Positions 25,314 through 32,997 of a DNA stretch of 35,597 bases are shown piece by piece. The first letter of the stretch is position 1; every line of letters starts with the position of its first letter. A program made the position numbers and the translations under genes. The stretch is from Candidatus Bathyarchaeota archaeon (lineage in GTDB: Archaea > Thermoproteota > Bathyarchaeia > 40CM-2-53-6), in NCBI GenBank assembly GCA_005888735.1, contig VBBN01000007.1:1-35597 (forward strand), read 5' to 3'. The notes below the pieces were generated by a model, which was given only the letters and a program-made list of their open reading frames with translations, did no database searches and was not told the DNA's origin.

Positions 25314-25442
25314 ATGTTGAACAGGGTCATCGCCTCTCTAACGCTCCTATTAGGGCTCGCGATGACAATGGTCGGAGTCTACGCACAACAGTGGACCACT
25401 CTACAAGACCTACTTCGCTCGTTCCTCCCTTTTCTGGGATGA
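25314..25442 (+). CDS. Small single-helix membrane protein
   Basis: 42 residues from ATG 25314 to TGA 25442. It begins MLNRVIASLTLLLGLAMTMV, a membrane segment or uncleaved signal, and continues with a short polar part (YAQQWTTLQDLLRSF). It lies 13 bases before the membrane ferredoxin gene and behind a TATA-like site, so it looks like the first gene of that unit. Too short for a family call; a membrane anchor or partner of the ferredoxin is a guess. Confidence 0.5.
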   Translation: MLNRVIASLTLLLGLAMTMVGVYAQQWTTLQDLLRSFLPFLG

Positions 25443-25455
25443 GTGTGTAGAGCGG

Positions 25456-26472
25456 ATGACATCTCCCGCACCTGCCGATGCTCAAGAAAAGCGAGGCCTG
25501 TCGGCCCGTTTCGGGTTCCTGAGACGAGGCAGAATCCACTACTGGCCAATCAGGACAACAGTCCAGCTGGCGTTCTTCCTGCTTTTCAGCGGGGTCGCCC
25601 TGGTTCATCTGATTCCTGGTTTCAGCGGCGAGAGAAGCTGGATAGTACTTCCTGTTCTTGCAAGTGTAAAGGCGCAGGGTGCCATCGGCGGCACCCTCGA
25701 CGCGACAACCGTCTTATTGTCACAGGGAATTTTTCCCTGGCTTCCAATAGGGATTATGTTTGTCGTCGGCGCGATTCTGGGCAGGTTTATGTGCGGCTGG
25801 ATATGCCCAGTCGGATTCGTCCAGGACGTTATCACCGGGATTAAGGGCAGAGTAGACTCTGTCTCGAAGAGAACCAATCAGACCTGGATCAAGCTGAAAT
25901 ACGGACTGACCGCTATCGCTTTTCTAGTCAGCGGTACCCTTGCCCTAACGCTCTACTATTATGGGACCAGCGCCGGTACGGGGGCCGCCTACCGGGACAG
26001 CCTAGGGCCGTTCGCATCCGGTCTGTTCATCGCGTTCACTCCAGACGGGACAATGTTTGGGACCCTGCCCCAGATTCTCGCAGGGTCATGGAGATTCCTG
26101 GGCACAGGTCAACTCGGCGACTTCACACTCACCAATCTTGGAAAATGGATAACGGGAATCTCGATTCTTACATGGCTGAATATTCTCATTCTCCTCGGAT
26201 TCATCTACGCCGCATGGCGCATCCCTCGCTTCTGGTGCAGGTACATATGCCCCGTCGGCGCGATAATGGCCACTTTCCAAAAGAACAGCATGCTAGGAAT
26301 TCACCGGGACCCTGTGAAATGTGCTGATTGCAAGGAGTGTGAGACTGCCTGTCCTATGCAGGTCCCGATTCTTGACCTTGACTTCAAGAAGTTCAACCAT
26401 TCCGAGTGCATCCTGTGCATGGCATGCATCGACGCCTGCCCCGCTGGTGCCCTATCGCCCAAGTTCCCCTAA
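25456..26472 (+). CDS. NapH/NosR-type membrane ferredoxin
   Basis: 338 residues with about five membrane helices. Two CxxxCP motifs on the cytoplasmic side, Cys113/Cys117 (CGWICPVG) and Cys261/Cys265 (CRYICPVG), are the hallmark of NapH, MauN, CcoG and NosR proteins. The C-terminal tail carries two 4Fe-4S sites: Cys289-292-295-299 and Cys318-321-324-328. Proteins of this group move electrons between quinol and periplasmic or metal-centre assembly systems. Next to a CuA gene, a role in copper-site maturation or a reductase is possible but not shown. ATG start, intact. Confidence 0.8.
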   Translation: MTSPAPADAQEKRGLSARFGFLRRGRIHYWPIRTTVQLAFFLLFSGVALVHLIPGFSGERSWIVLPVLASVKAQGAIGGTLDATTVLLSQGIFPWLPIGIMFVVGAILGRFMCGWICPVGFVQDVITGIKGRVDSVSKRTNQTWIKLKYGLTAIAFLVSGTLALTLYYYGTSAGTGAAYRDSLGPFASGLFIAFTPDGTMFGTLPQILAGSWRFLGTGQLGDFTLTNLGKWITGISILTWLNILILLGFIYAAWRIPRFWCRYICPVGAIMATFQKNSMLGIHRDPVKCADCKECETACPMQVPILDLDFKKFNHSECILCMACIDACPAGALSPKFP

Positions 26473-26542
26473 GTGGGTGCAAAAGAAGCTTTCAGAGGAG
26501 CATGACTCCGTGACAGCGGACATCTCGAGGTAAGAACTCGGA

Positions 26543-27628
26543 ATGAAGATTGCACCGTCAGAATACTTTGCTCGTCAAGCCGCCCTCAATGAGGTTGGAC
26601 CAGAAGGGGTTGCCAGGCTACAAGCGGCGAGGGTTACAATCGTCGGAGTCGGCGGCGTAGGCTGCGCGATCGCCGTATATCTGGCTAAAGCCGGAGTAGG
26701 AACCTTACGGCTCATCGACCAGGACATTGTCGAGCCAACCAACCTACAGAGACTGCACGGAATCAGTGAGACACAACTGTACCTTCCCAAGGCGGAGGCC
26801 GTACGGGAGGCGATTGTCGGGCTTCATCCTTGGGTAAAAGCTGAAGCAGTTGTCGAAACCTTGCGACAAGCAAACGCCGAAGAGCTGCTCGCCGAAACGG
26901 ATATTGTGTTTGATGGACTGGACAATTTCCGGACCCGCTACGTTCTCAACCGATATTGCAGTACAGCGGAGCTTCCCTACTTGTTCACCAGTAGTGTGGC
27001 GTTGCAGGGACACGTGGGGTTGTTTACACCTCCCGAGACGCCTTGCCTTGAGTGTGCGCTGCCGGGGGTCCAGGATGGGCCTGAGAATGCTTGCGAACTA
27101 TTGGGAGCCAGCTCGAGCACTGTGGGAGTTGTAGGCGCGATTGCCGCGGAGGAGGCATCAAAGTTCCTTCTCGGTCTTCGGAGCCGGGTGCAAGGTTCAA
27201 TCCTAACTATTGACATGATGGGCCCCGATTTTCTGCTGACCCGGGTCACGAGAAGGGACAACTGCCCAGTGTGCAGGGGAGAGGTGACCAAAATGCCTGA
27301 CGAAGGTGTCGCTGTAATGCTTTGCGGCGCGCGGACCGCTAATGTGCTGCCAAAAAGGACCCTTTTAGTCGACCTCAAAGCAGTTGCTCAGTACGCGAGC
27401 GAAACGGTTCTAGCATCATCAGACTCGGTCCTGGTCTATCGGCTCGGAAGTCACATTGTCTCCCTATTCCAAACGGGAAGAGTCATTGTCGATGGCGTTC
27501 GAGACCAATCTGAAGCATTACAGATCGCAGAGAAGGTCTGGAAACAGGCGGAAAGGGCCTCCTCGCCAAGACTGGCGGGCTTAACTCGTGGCCTTGATCT
27601 CTTACTGCTCAATTCTCCACCACCTTAG
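26543..27628 (+). CDS. ThiF/MoeB/HesA-family adenylyltransferase (E1-like)
   Basis: 361 residues. The ATP-binding strand VTIVGVGGVGCAIA (31-44), the NLQR motif (67-70), DGLDNFRTR near 124-132 and two zinc CxxC pairs (168-171, 241-244) define the family. These enzymes adenylate the C terminus of ubiquitin-like sulfur carriers for thiamine, molybdopterin or tRNA thiolation, or for archaeal SAMP modification. After residue 250 comes an extra domain of about 100 residues (LVDLKAVAQYA, VSLFQTGRVIVDG) seen as a C-terminal extension in some archaeal and bacterial members. The precise substrate cannot be told from the sequence. No ThiS/MoaD gene lies nearby. Confidence 0.85.
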   Translation: MKIAPSEYFARQAALNEVGPEGVARLQAARVTIVGVGGVGCAIAVYLAKAGVGTLRLIDQDIVEPTNLQRLHGISETQLYLPKAEAVREAIVGLHPWVKAEAVVETLRQANAEELLAETDIVFDGLDNFRTRYVLNRYCSTAELPYLFTSSVALQGHVGLFTPPETPCLECALPGVQDGPENACELLGASSSTVGVVGAIAAEEASKFLLGLRSRVQGSILTIDMMGPDFLLTRVTRRDNCPVCRGEVTKMPDEGVAVMLCGARTANVLPKRTLLVDLKAVAQYASETVLASSDSVLVYRLGSHIVSLFQTGRVIVDGVRDQSEALQIAEKVWKQAERASSPRLAGLTRGLDLLLLNSPPP

Positions 27629-27713
27629 CCAAGTTCCTGTTCCAGAAAATCTTTCTCAGTTCAGGGCTCCGTTTCCCTGTCAAAAGCCGGGATGATTGTT
27701 GCCAGACTCAACA

Positions 27714-27723
27714 AGCTTATACC
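27714..27723 (+). promoter_or_regulatory. Probable TATA box for tRNA-Cys
   Basis: The stretch agcttatacc lies 45-55 bases before the preferred tRNA start (27768) and 25-30 bases before an alternative start at 27748. The distance therefore favours either a 20-odd base 5' leader or the upstream start. Confidence 0.4.
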
Positions 27724-27767
27724 TTTCCAGTCCCTCGACGCGCGCTTGCCGGGGTGGAAGACCCGAG

Positions 27768-27897
27768 GCCGGGGTTGGCATTGTCCACCGATGGCCGAGC
27801 GGCTCAGGCGGCGGGCTGCAGAACAGCCGTCCGTAGCAACCCGCAGTAAGCACGAACAGAAGGGCTGAGGTGGGTTCAACTCCCACCCCCGGCTCCA
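27768..27897 (+). tRNA. tRNA-Cys(GCA) with three short introns
   Basis: Acceptor GCCGGGG (27768-27774) pairs perfectly with CCCCGGC (27887-27893), followed by U73 and an encoded CCA; U73 is a tRNA-Cys identity base. Anticodon GCA is at 27818-27820, stem GCGGG/CCCGC (27811-27815, 27840-27844), T-arm GTGGG-TTCAACT-CCCAC (27870-27886). The 130-base gene exceeds a 76-base product by 54. Intron 2, 27822-27838 (17 nt), is at the canonical 37/38 site: exon CTGC pairs with intron GTAG, flanked by 3-base bulges. Intron 3, 27850-27869 (20 nt), lies at the variable region/T-stem join, with CAGT pairing GCTG and 3-base bulges. Intron 1, about 27776-27792 (17 nt), falls near positions 8/9 with a weaker motif. 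A second GCCGGGG at 27748 would make intron 1 37 nt instead; I prefer 27768. Confidence 0.8.
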
Positions 27898-28302
27898 AGA
27901 AAGAAGCCTGACGTGCCGTTACTCAAACGTGCACCGAGGGGTACCATAACACCTCTAGCCCAAAGCATCCGAGCTTTTTGAGAAAACGGATAGATAGTGA
28001 CAACCCATGAAACCAATATTGAGAAGCGCGTTGTCTGGTTAGACGAAGAACAGTGTCAACAGGGCAAGTTCTCGACACTTAACAACGTCCGAGTCCTCGC
28101 TGATTCATTAGGACAAGTCGGGAACTTAGTTGCACAAATCTCTCTATCTAGGAAGGCTTATCTTTACAAATCACGTATAGTAGGTTAGAAAGACCGTGAG
28201 CCAGGAAAACCTGGCACAGCAGGCTTCTTTTGGATTGCCACACCCGTGTTCGAGCGGTGTGAACACAATGTTTAGTGCACAGGTCAACATGCATACCTGC
28301 GT
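27898..28302. other. Intergenic stretch with one doubtful ORF
   Basis: About 400 bases between the tRNA and the VapB-like ORF. It holds a 63-codon GTG-start ORF (27997-28188, beginning MTTHETNIEKRVVWLDEEQ) with no motif, no clear promoter and no recognisable family. I see no RNA gene, repeat or terminator that I can support. Confidence 0.4.
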
Positions 28303-28521
28303 ATGGTAACCAAGAATCTTGCTATCAGAGAGGAGGTTTACAGGAAATTGTCAGAGGCGAAGACCGAGGGCGAGAGCTTTAGTGATGTAATCCAAAAGCT
28401 ACTTGAGAAACGCTGAGACTTGTTATCCTTGTGGGGAGCATGGGGAGATGATGAAGAGGTCGCCTTTATCGAAGCCAGTGTCAAAGAGACGAGGAAGAAA
28501 ACCGTGATACGAACACGATAG
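28303..28521 (+). pseudogene. vapB: VapB-type antitoxin, interrupted by an in-frame TGA
   Basis: From ATG 28303 the frame reads MVTKNLAIREEVYRKL then EGESFSDVIQKLLEKR, the start of the short archaeal VapB antitoxin family (typical VY..L...K...ESFS pattern). A TGA at 28414-28416 stops it after 37 codons. The same frame continues DLLSLWGAWGDDEEVAF and IEASVKETRKK to a tag at 28519-28521, which is the expected second half, total about 72 codons. A single CGA-to-TGA change would explain it. TGA ends several intact genes in this window (nuoH, nuoN), so recoding is unlikely. The first 37 residues, the DNA-binding part, could still be made. Confidence 0.7.
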
Positions 28522-28916
28522 TCCTAGACACTTCCGCGATAATCGACTTTCTCCGTAAGGGAGAGACCACGAGACGAATCATTGAAAGAGGGAAAAAACA
28601 AGGAGACGCGGTTGGAATAACAAGTATATCAGTCTTCGAGCTTCTCAGTCCGATATTTCATAGGAGACTCTTCAAAAGGGAGAAGGCAGTTAGGGCTCTT
28701 TCAAGAGAGAGTCTACTCCTAGCATTAGACGCCGCCGCAACCGAAGAAGCTTCAAAGATAATGGGATCCCTGCTGAGAATTGGAAAACCGATCAATGCAC
28801 TAGACGTTCTAATATCCGGGATCGCTGTTGCAAACGGTGCCGACGAAATAGTCACTTCGGACAAAGACTTTCAGACTATAGAGAAAGTCGCAAACATCAG
28901 TGTGACGATGATCTAA
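28509..28916 (+). pseudogene. vapC: VapC-type PIN toxin without a standard start codon
   Basis: 135 codons. The frame reads NTIVLDTSAIIDFLRKG at the start, VFELLSP in the middle, ALDVLISGIA and TSDKDF near the end: all four PIN-domain acids (Asp7, Glu, Asp, Asp) are present and the length is normal for VapC, an RNA-cutting toxin. No ATG, GTG or TTG lies between the upstream in-frame stop (28452-28454) and the first motif; the codon where ATG is expected, two codons before IVLD, is ACG (28509-28511). The overlap of this position with the antitoxin stop is the usual vapBC arrangement. Either the toxin was silenced by loss of its start or it uses a non-standard start. Confidence 0.7.
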
Positions 28917-28925
28917 AATGCCGCT

Positions 28926-29219
28926 TTGCTGATCTTTCCGACCACAGAGGAGTCTTTGTGGGAAACCCGCATTATCTCCTTTCCGTTGAAGCAACCAGGA
29001 ACGCAGGCTTCCATTAACTGGAAACCGATAGAAGGACCCTCCGAATCGGTGGCGGCACGCATGACTCCCGAGCAGATCCGACCGGCAGTCATATCATGGG
29101 TAGAGTCTCTCGAACCACGAGCACCATCGAACGCGCCAGACCAAGTGGTGGATGTAGACAACGGAGAGCTTGACAGCTATCTCAAACTGCAAAACCCTTT
29201 TCATGGGGATTGCCTCTAA
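28926..29219 (+). CDS. Doubtful hypothetical ORF
   Basis: 97 codons (MLIFPTTEESLWETRIIS...), ending 15 bases before the DHFR-like gene. It has no membrane segment, motif or recognisable family, and an open frame of similar length (28913-29161) exists on the other strand. It may have arrived together with the following bacterial-type gene. I list it only because the stretch is otherwise without a gene. Confidence 0.2.
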   Translation: MLIFPTTEESLWETRIISFPLKQPGTQASINWKPIEGPSESVAARMTPEQIRPAVISWVESLEPRAPSNAPDQVVDVDNGELDSYLKLQNPFHGDCL

Positions 29220-29234
29220 GCGCGCGGTGACATC

Positions 29235-29861
29235 ATGGGCCAACTCATCGTCAGTGAATTCGTGACCCTGGACGGCGTCATGCAGGCGCCCGGCGGACCG
29301 GAAGAAGACACCGAGGGCGGCTTCAAGCACGGCGGCTGGCAGGCGCCTTTACTCGACGAGGAGTCGTTCAGCCTCATCACCAGGGACATCGGGCGAATGG
29401 ACGCCCTGCTCCTGGGTCGCAAGACCTACGACATCTTCGCCGCGTACTGGCCCAAAGCCACGACCGATAAGGAGATCGCGGACAAACTCAACAACGCACC
29501 CAAGTTCGTGGCCTCCCGCAGCCGCCGCAAACTCGAATGGAACAATTCCACTCTCATCCAAGGAGACCTTTCCAAGGAGGTGGCCCGCATCAAGCAAAAG
29601 CACCGCGAAGTCCACGTGATAGGAAGCGGCAACCTCGTCCAGAGTCTACTGCGGCACGACCTGGTCGACCTGTTCAACCTATGGGTCTACCCGCTACTTC
29701 TCGGCACCGGCAAGAGACTCTTCGGTGAAGGGACCGTGCCCGCGGGTCTGCGTCTTACTAGCTCTCGGGCGTTCCCCAAAGGCGCGATTCACTTGGCGTA
29801 CGAGCGCGCTGGGAAGCCCAAGCACGGCGACCTGTCCGTCGAGGCTGAGCGGACCACCTGA
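29235..29861 (+). CDS. Dihydrofolate reductase/RibD C-terminal family protein
   Basis: 208 residues, soluble. It begins MGQLIVSEFVTLDGVMQAPG, followed by LLGRKTYDIFAAYWP near residue 58 and VHVIGSGNLVQSLLRHDLVD near 125, then LLLGTGKRLFGEG: the standard NADPH-binding pattern of the bacterial DHFR-like family, whose members reduce pterin- or flavin-like substrates, often unknown. GGTGA precedes the ATG by 5 bases. Higher GC and a bacterial-looking sequence suggest transfer from bacteria. It converges with the metal ATPase gene. Confidence 0.85.
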   Translation: MGQLIVSEFVTLDGVMQAPGGPEEDTEGGFKHGGWQAPLLDEESFSLITRDIGRMDALLLGRKTYDIFAAYWPKATTDKEIADKLNNAPKFVASRSRRKLEWNNSTLIQGDLSKEVARIKQKHREVHVIGSGNLVQSLLRHDLVDLFNLWVYPLLLGTGKRLFGEGTVPAGLRLTSSRAFPKGAIHLAYERAGKPKHGDLSVEAERTT

Positions 29862-29904
29862 GACGAAGGCGGCTTCACCCCTCTCCAAGAATGCTCAACT
29901 AGGT

Positions 29905-31833
29905 TTACCGAACCTTGACTAGCCCCAGTCTCATCGCGTTCAGAATTACTGCCAGGCTTAGGCCCATGTCCCCCACACCGACGGCGAGGGCTAGTGTCAC
30001 AAGACCGGGAATAGCCAGAAGGGCGAACGCAGCCTTGACCAGGATCGATGCTGTTATGTTCTGCTTGATGACCCGCACTGTGTTCCGGCTCAGGTCGAGT
30101 ATGTAGGGGATCTTCGACAACTCGTCCCTCATCAGTGATATGTCGGCCGTTTCTATGGAAACGTCGCTTCCGAGTACGCCCATGGCTATGCCCACATTTG
30201 CCTTGGCGAGAGCGGGGGCGTCGTTCACCCCGTCACCTACCATAGCGACGGTTCCATACCTCTTTCTTAGATCCGCAACCTCTTCCAGTTTTTCGTCCGG
30301 AAGAAGTTCAGCGTGATAGTGGTCCACACCAATCTCCTTCGCTAGAGCGGCGGTCGTCGCCTGGTTGTCCCCGCTGATTATTGCGGGCTGAACTCCTCTT
30401 GCCTTCAGTTCCTCTAAAGCTGTCGCAGCATCTTCCTTCACCATGTCTTTCAGGGCAATGAGCCCAACAATCTCGTTTCCCACACCTAGCAAGACGGTCG
30501 TTTTCCCTTGAACTTGAAGTTCCTCTAGTTTGTCAAGAACATTGACAGGTGCCTTCTGAAAGATTTCCTGATTGCCCATCACTATTTCTCTCTCGCCGAC
30601 AGTGCCCTCGACCCCTCTCCCTCGAATCGAGATGAACTTTCGGACGGGCATTATCATCAGCTTCTCCTCCTTGGACTTCTCCACGATAGCCCTGGCGATC
30701 GGGTGTTCCGACATAGATTCTAAGGAGGCCGCGAGCTGCAGCACCTCGTTGGGAGAAGAGCTGAAGGAAACCACATCTGCAACCTTGGGCTTTCCTATCG
30801 TCAGTGTGCCTGTCTTATCGAAGACGAATATTTTGACTCTTGCCAGACTCTCTAGGTACCTTCCGCCTTTCACTAGCACACCGTTGCGAGAAGCGGCCGT
30901 GAGAGCTGAGGCCATGGATACTGGAGTTGAGATAGTCAGTGCACACGGGCAAGAAACAACAAGCAGGATCAATGCCCTGTAGAACCACGTGGTGAAACTA
31001 GCCGCTAGAACGATAGGGGGGACCAAGGCCACGGCGATGGCGCCAGCCACAACCAGGGGGCTGTAGTACTTCGCAAACCTCTCAACAAAACTCTCTGTGG
31101 GCGACCTCTCTGACTGAGCCTGTTGAACGAGTTTTACAACTTTCGAAATGACAGTTTCAGTGGACGGGCTTGTGGTTTTGACTTCTATGAAGCCTTCTTC
31201 GTTGATGCTTCCTGCGAAGACTTCGCTTCCCTCTTCCTTGTCTATGGGAAGCGACTCGCCGGTTATCAAAGCCTGGTTGACCGACGAGGACCCTCTCACG
31301 ACGATCCCGTCCACAGGAATCCTTTGCCCAGGCCTTACGACCGCGACATCTCCAACCGCTACATCGTGAATGTGCTTCTCAACTTCTTCGCCATCAACCC
31401 TCACGGTGGCAGAACTAGGCGAGAGTTTCAGCAGTCCAGCAATGGAACCCCTTACTTTGTCAGATGCGGTGTCTTCTAAGAACTCGGCAAGGGAGAAGAG
31501 GTACATGACCGCGGCTCCCTCGTCCGCCTGGCCGATAGTGAAGGCCCCGAACGCCGCCACTGTCATGAGGAAGTTGACATCCAGTCTTCCATGAATAAGC
31601 GATCTAAAAGCGGCCTCGATTATCCCCCGGCCGGAGAAGAGAATGACTCCGAGAAAGATTGCGTGACCGTATAGTGTGTTCTTGGTCACGTATTCAATTG
31701 CGAGTGCGAGGCCGAACAGGACTGTCGAAGCGACTACGACAACGGCCCTGTGCTTCTCCCAGATTGACTCGGAGTCTTCGGGAGCCTCGGCGGAGCACAG
31801 TTTGCACTCTTGTGGGTTAGTTTTCTCGCTCAT
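29905..31833 (-). CDS. cadA: Cd/Zn/Pb-type heavy-metal P-type ATPase
   Basis: 642 residues. Actuator motif TGES (191-194), membrane metal motif SCPCAL (CPC 295-297), phosphorylated Asp339 in DKTGT, HP motif 377-378 and the hinge GDGVNDAP near residue 510 are all present. The CPC motif together with the last-helix sequence VGDMGLSLAVILNAMRL indicates the P1B-2 (Cd/Zn/Pb) group. No ferredoxin-like HMA domain precedes the membrane part; the N terminus carries only a CKLC pair (10-13). It exports toxic divalent metals. The ATG start lies inside the 3' end of the CadC-like gene (17-base overlap), so both form an operon. Confidence 0.93.
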   Translation of the reverse strand: MSEKTNPQECKLCSAEAPEDSESIWEKHRAVVVVASTVLFGLALAIEYVTKNTLYGHAIFLGVILFSGRGIIEAAFRSLIHGRLDVNFLMTVAAFGAFTIGQADEGAAVMYLFSLAEFLEDTASDKVRGSIAGLLKLSPSSATVRVDGEEVEKHIHDVAVGDVAVVRPGQRIPVDGIVVRGSSSVNQALITGESLPIDKEEGSEVFAGSINEEGFIEVKTTSPSTETVISKVVKLVQQAQSERSPTESFVERFAKYYSPLVVAGAIAVALVPPIVLAASFTTWFYRALILLVVSCPCALTISTPVSMASALTAASRNGVLVKGGRYLESLARVKIFVFDKTGTLTIGKPKVADVVSFSSSPNEVLQLAASLESMSEHPIARAIVEKSKEEKLMIMPVRKFISIRGRGVEGTVGEREIVMGNQEIFQKAPVNVLDKLEELQVQGKTTVLLGVGNEIVGLIALKDMVKEDAATALEELKARGVQPAIISGDNQATTAALAKEIGVDHYHAELLPDEKLEEVADLRKRYGTVAMVGDGVNDAPALAKANVGIAMGVLGSDVSIETADISLMRDELSKIPYILDLSRNTVRVIKQNITASILVKAAFALLAIPGLVTLALAVGVGDMGLSLAVILNAMRLGLVKVR

Positions 31834-32194
31834 GTTCCAGTCCCATTTTCATTAGTTCGCCCACGTGTTGGTTGGAAAGGGAGTAGTACACTATCCGGCC
31901 CTCCCGCTTCGGCTTGACCAGGTTGAGAGCCCTCAGCAGTCGGAGCTGGTGGGAGACGGCGGACACGTTCATTCCCAAGACTGCTGATAGGTCGCACACA
32001 CAGACGTCTCCCTGAGATAAGCAGTGGAGAATCTTCAGACGGCTAGAGTCGCCCATTATCTGGAAGATGCCTGAAATTCTTTCGACCGTGCTGGCCTTTG
32101 GAAGAGAACGGGCGAGCGACCTAACCTTGCCGGGGTTGATACAGGTAACATCACACGACTCGCCTTCCCTGACAATGGTGGTGGTTTTCGACAT
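31817..32194 (-). CDS. cadC: ArsR/SmtB-family metal sensor, CadC-like
   Basis: 125 residues from ATG 32194; a TTG at 32218 lies within the TATA box and is rejected. The winged helix carries the alpha-3N thiolate site of CadC: Cys14 and Cys18 (CDVTC) with Cys65 and Cys67 (DVCVCDL) before the recognition helix NVSAVSHQLRLL. The C-terminal alpha-5 site is partly kept: Asn108-x-His110-x10-His121-x2-Glu124, Asn in place of the usual Asp. Such proteins repress their own operon and let go on Cd, Pb or Zn. Directly upstream of the exporter gene, so it most likely controls that pair. Confidence 0.9.
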   Translation of the reverse strand: MSKTTTIVREGESCDVTCINPGKVRSLARSLPKASTVERISGIFQIMGDSSRLKILHCLSQGDVCVCDLSAVLGMNVSAVSHQLRLLRALNLVKPKREGRIVYYSLSNQHVGELMKMGLEHEREN

Positions 32195-32212
32195 GGGATT
32201 AGTTGCATAACT

Positions 32213-32228
32213 GTTCAAATATTAAGTA
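32213..32228 (-). promoter_or_regulatory. TATA box and likely operator of the cad operon
   Basis: On the minus strand this reads acttaatatttgaaca, 20-30 bases before the ATG at 32194, so the mRNA should be leaderless or nearly so. The AT-rich, partly symmetric ttcaaatattaag core resembles CadC/SmtB operators, which overlap the promoter; binding here is inference. Confidence 0.5.
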
Positions 32229-32315
32229 ATACCTCCATCGCTTTGGAGATTGAATCCGAACAACTTGTCTTCCGCTCTTGGGGCATTCGGGCCTGCGAGG
32301 CTGATTCCACGTCAC

Positions 32316-32400
32316 ACGGGCGAGAAACAAGACCTTGGTTCGAGGCCGCGGAGAGTCTATACAACCGATCCGGTATGTATGATGTGCAGAGCAGAGTGAT
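32316..32400 (+). repeat. Decayed copy of the small ORF at 34326
   Basis: About 85 bases resemble 34325-34412, with shared blocks agagtctataca and ggtatgt.tgatgtgca and a few small gaps. The later copy is an open 43-codon frame; this one is broken by indels and a stop. It forms the upstream region of the DoxX-like gene and supplies a possible TATA box (ctatac). Confidence 0.5.
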
Positions 32401-32431
32401 CTATCAGGACATAACGAGGCCAGAGGGTAAG

Positions 32432-32966
32432 ATGATGTCGAGGATTAACCGTTCGTCCGAATCATTTCCCCTAGAAGACGCGGGTCTAATCCGGAGAAAC
32501 TGGAGGGTGGTGGGTCTGAGGGTTATCTTCGGACTCTTTTGGGCTGCGGACGCCTACCTGAAGTGGTCCCTGATAGCGCATGGAATAGATTACCGGGACA
32601 TAGTTTCAAGTGCCGCGGAAGGGCAGCCGAGCACCGTCGCTTCATGGAAAGATCTGGGGGGATATTGCAAATTCTACTCCAGGCTTCCCCTACGTAATAG
32701 CCATAACAGAAACCGTCATTGCCATATTCATTATCATCGGACTCTTCACAAAACTCACCTCGTTAGCGGGAATTGTCTTCAGCTTCCTCATCTGGAGCAC
32801 CGTGGAAGCTTTCAGTGGAGTCTTCACTCAAGGCGGCATGGATATTGGAACCGCCCCCCTCTACATGGCCATGTTCGCCGGGCTCATAGTCGTCCGCGCT
32901 GGAATGCAACGAGGTCTGGACAGACGCATCCTAAGGAGATATCCCTGCCTCAGCCTTTTGTTGTGA
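32432..32966 (+). pseudogene. DoxX-like membrane protein, one frameshift
   Basis: The first frame (ATG 32432 or 32435) encodes RRNWRVVGLRVIFGLFWAAD, a first membrane helix with the DoxX-like RVIFGLFW pattern, to SWKDLG. The frame then runs into non-membrane sequence. A second frame continues DIANSTPGFPYVIAITETVI, with three more helices (TSLAGIVFSFLIWSTVEAFSG, PLYMAMFAGLIVV), to a TGA at 32966. Deleting one G from the run at 32655-32660 joins them into a normal four-helix protein of about 177 residues. DoxX-type proteins are membrane partners in redox or thiol-stress functions. Beside two thioredoxin-like genes, that role is plausible here. Confidence 0.6.
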
Positions 32967-32997
32967 ATCTGCAACACTTTCTCTACCCTAACTTCTG

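Noticed and set aside
28414-28416. In-frame TGA in the VapB frame as a recoded codon (selenocysteine or other)
   Set aside because: TGA is the normal stop of several intact genes here, no SECIS-like structure was noticed, and the residue expected is an ordinary Arg.
28913-29161. 82-codon minus-strand ORF before the DHFR-like gene
   Set aside because: No family pattern or promoter; the plus-strand alternative is equally weak.
32243-32431. Upstream extension of the DoxX-like frame to 32243
   Set aside because: It runs through the decayed repeat copy and lacks protein features; the membrane protein starts at 32432-32435.
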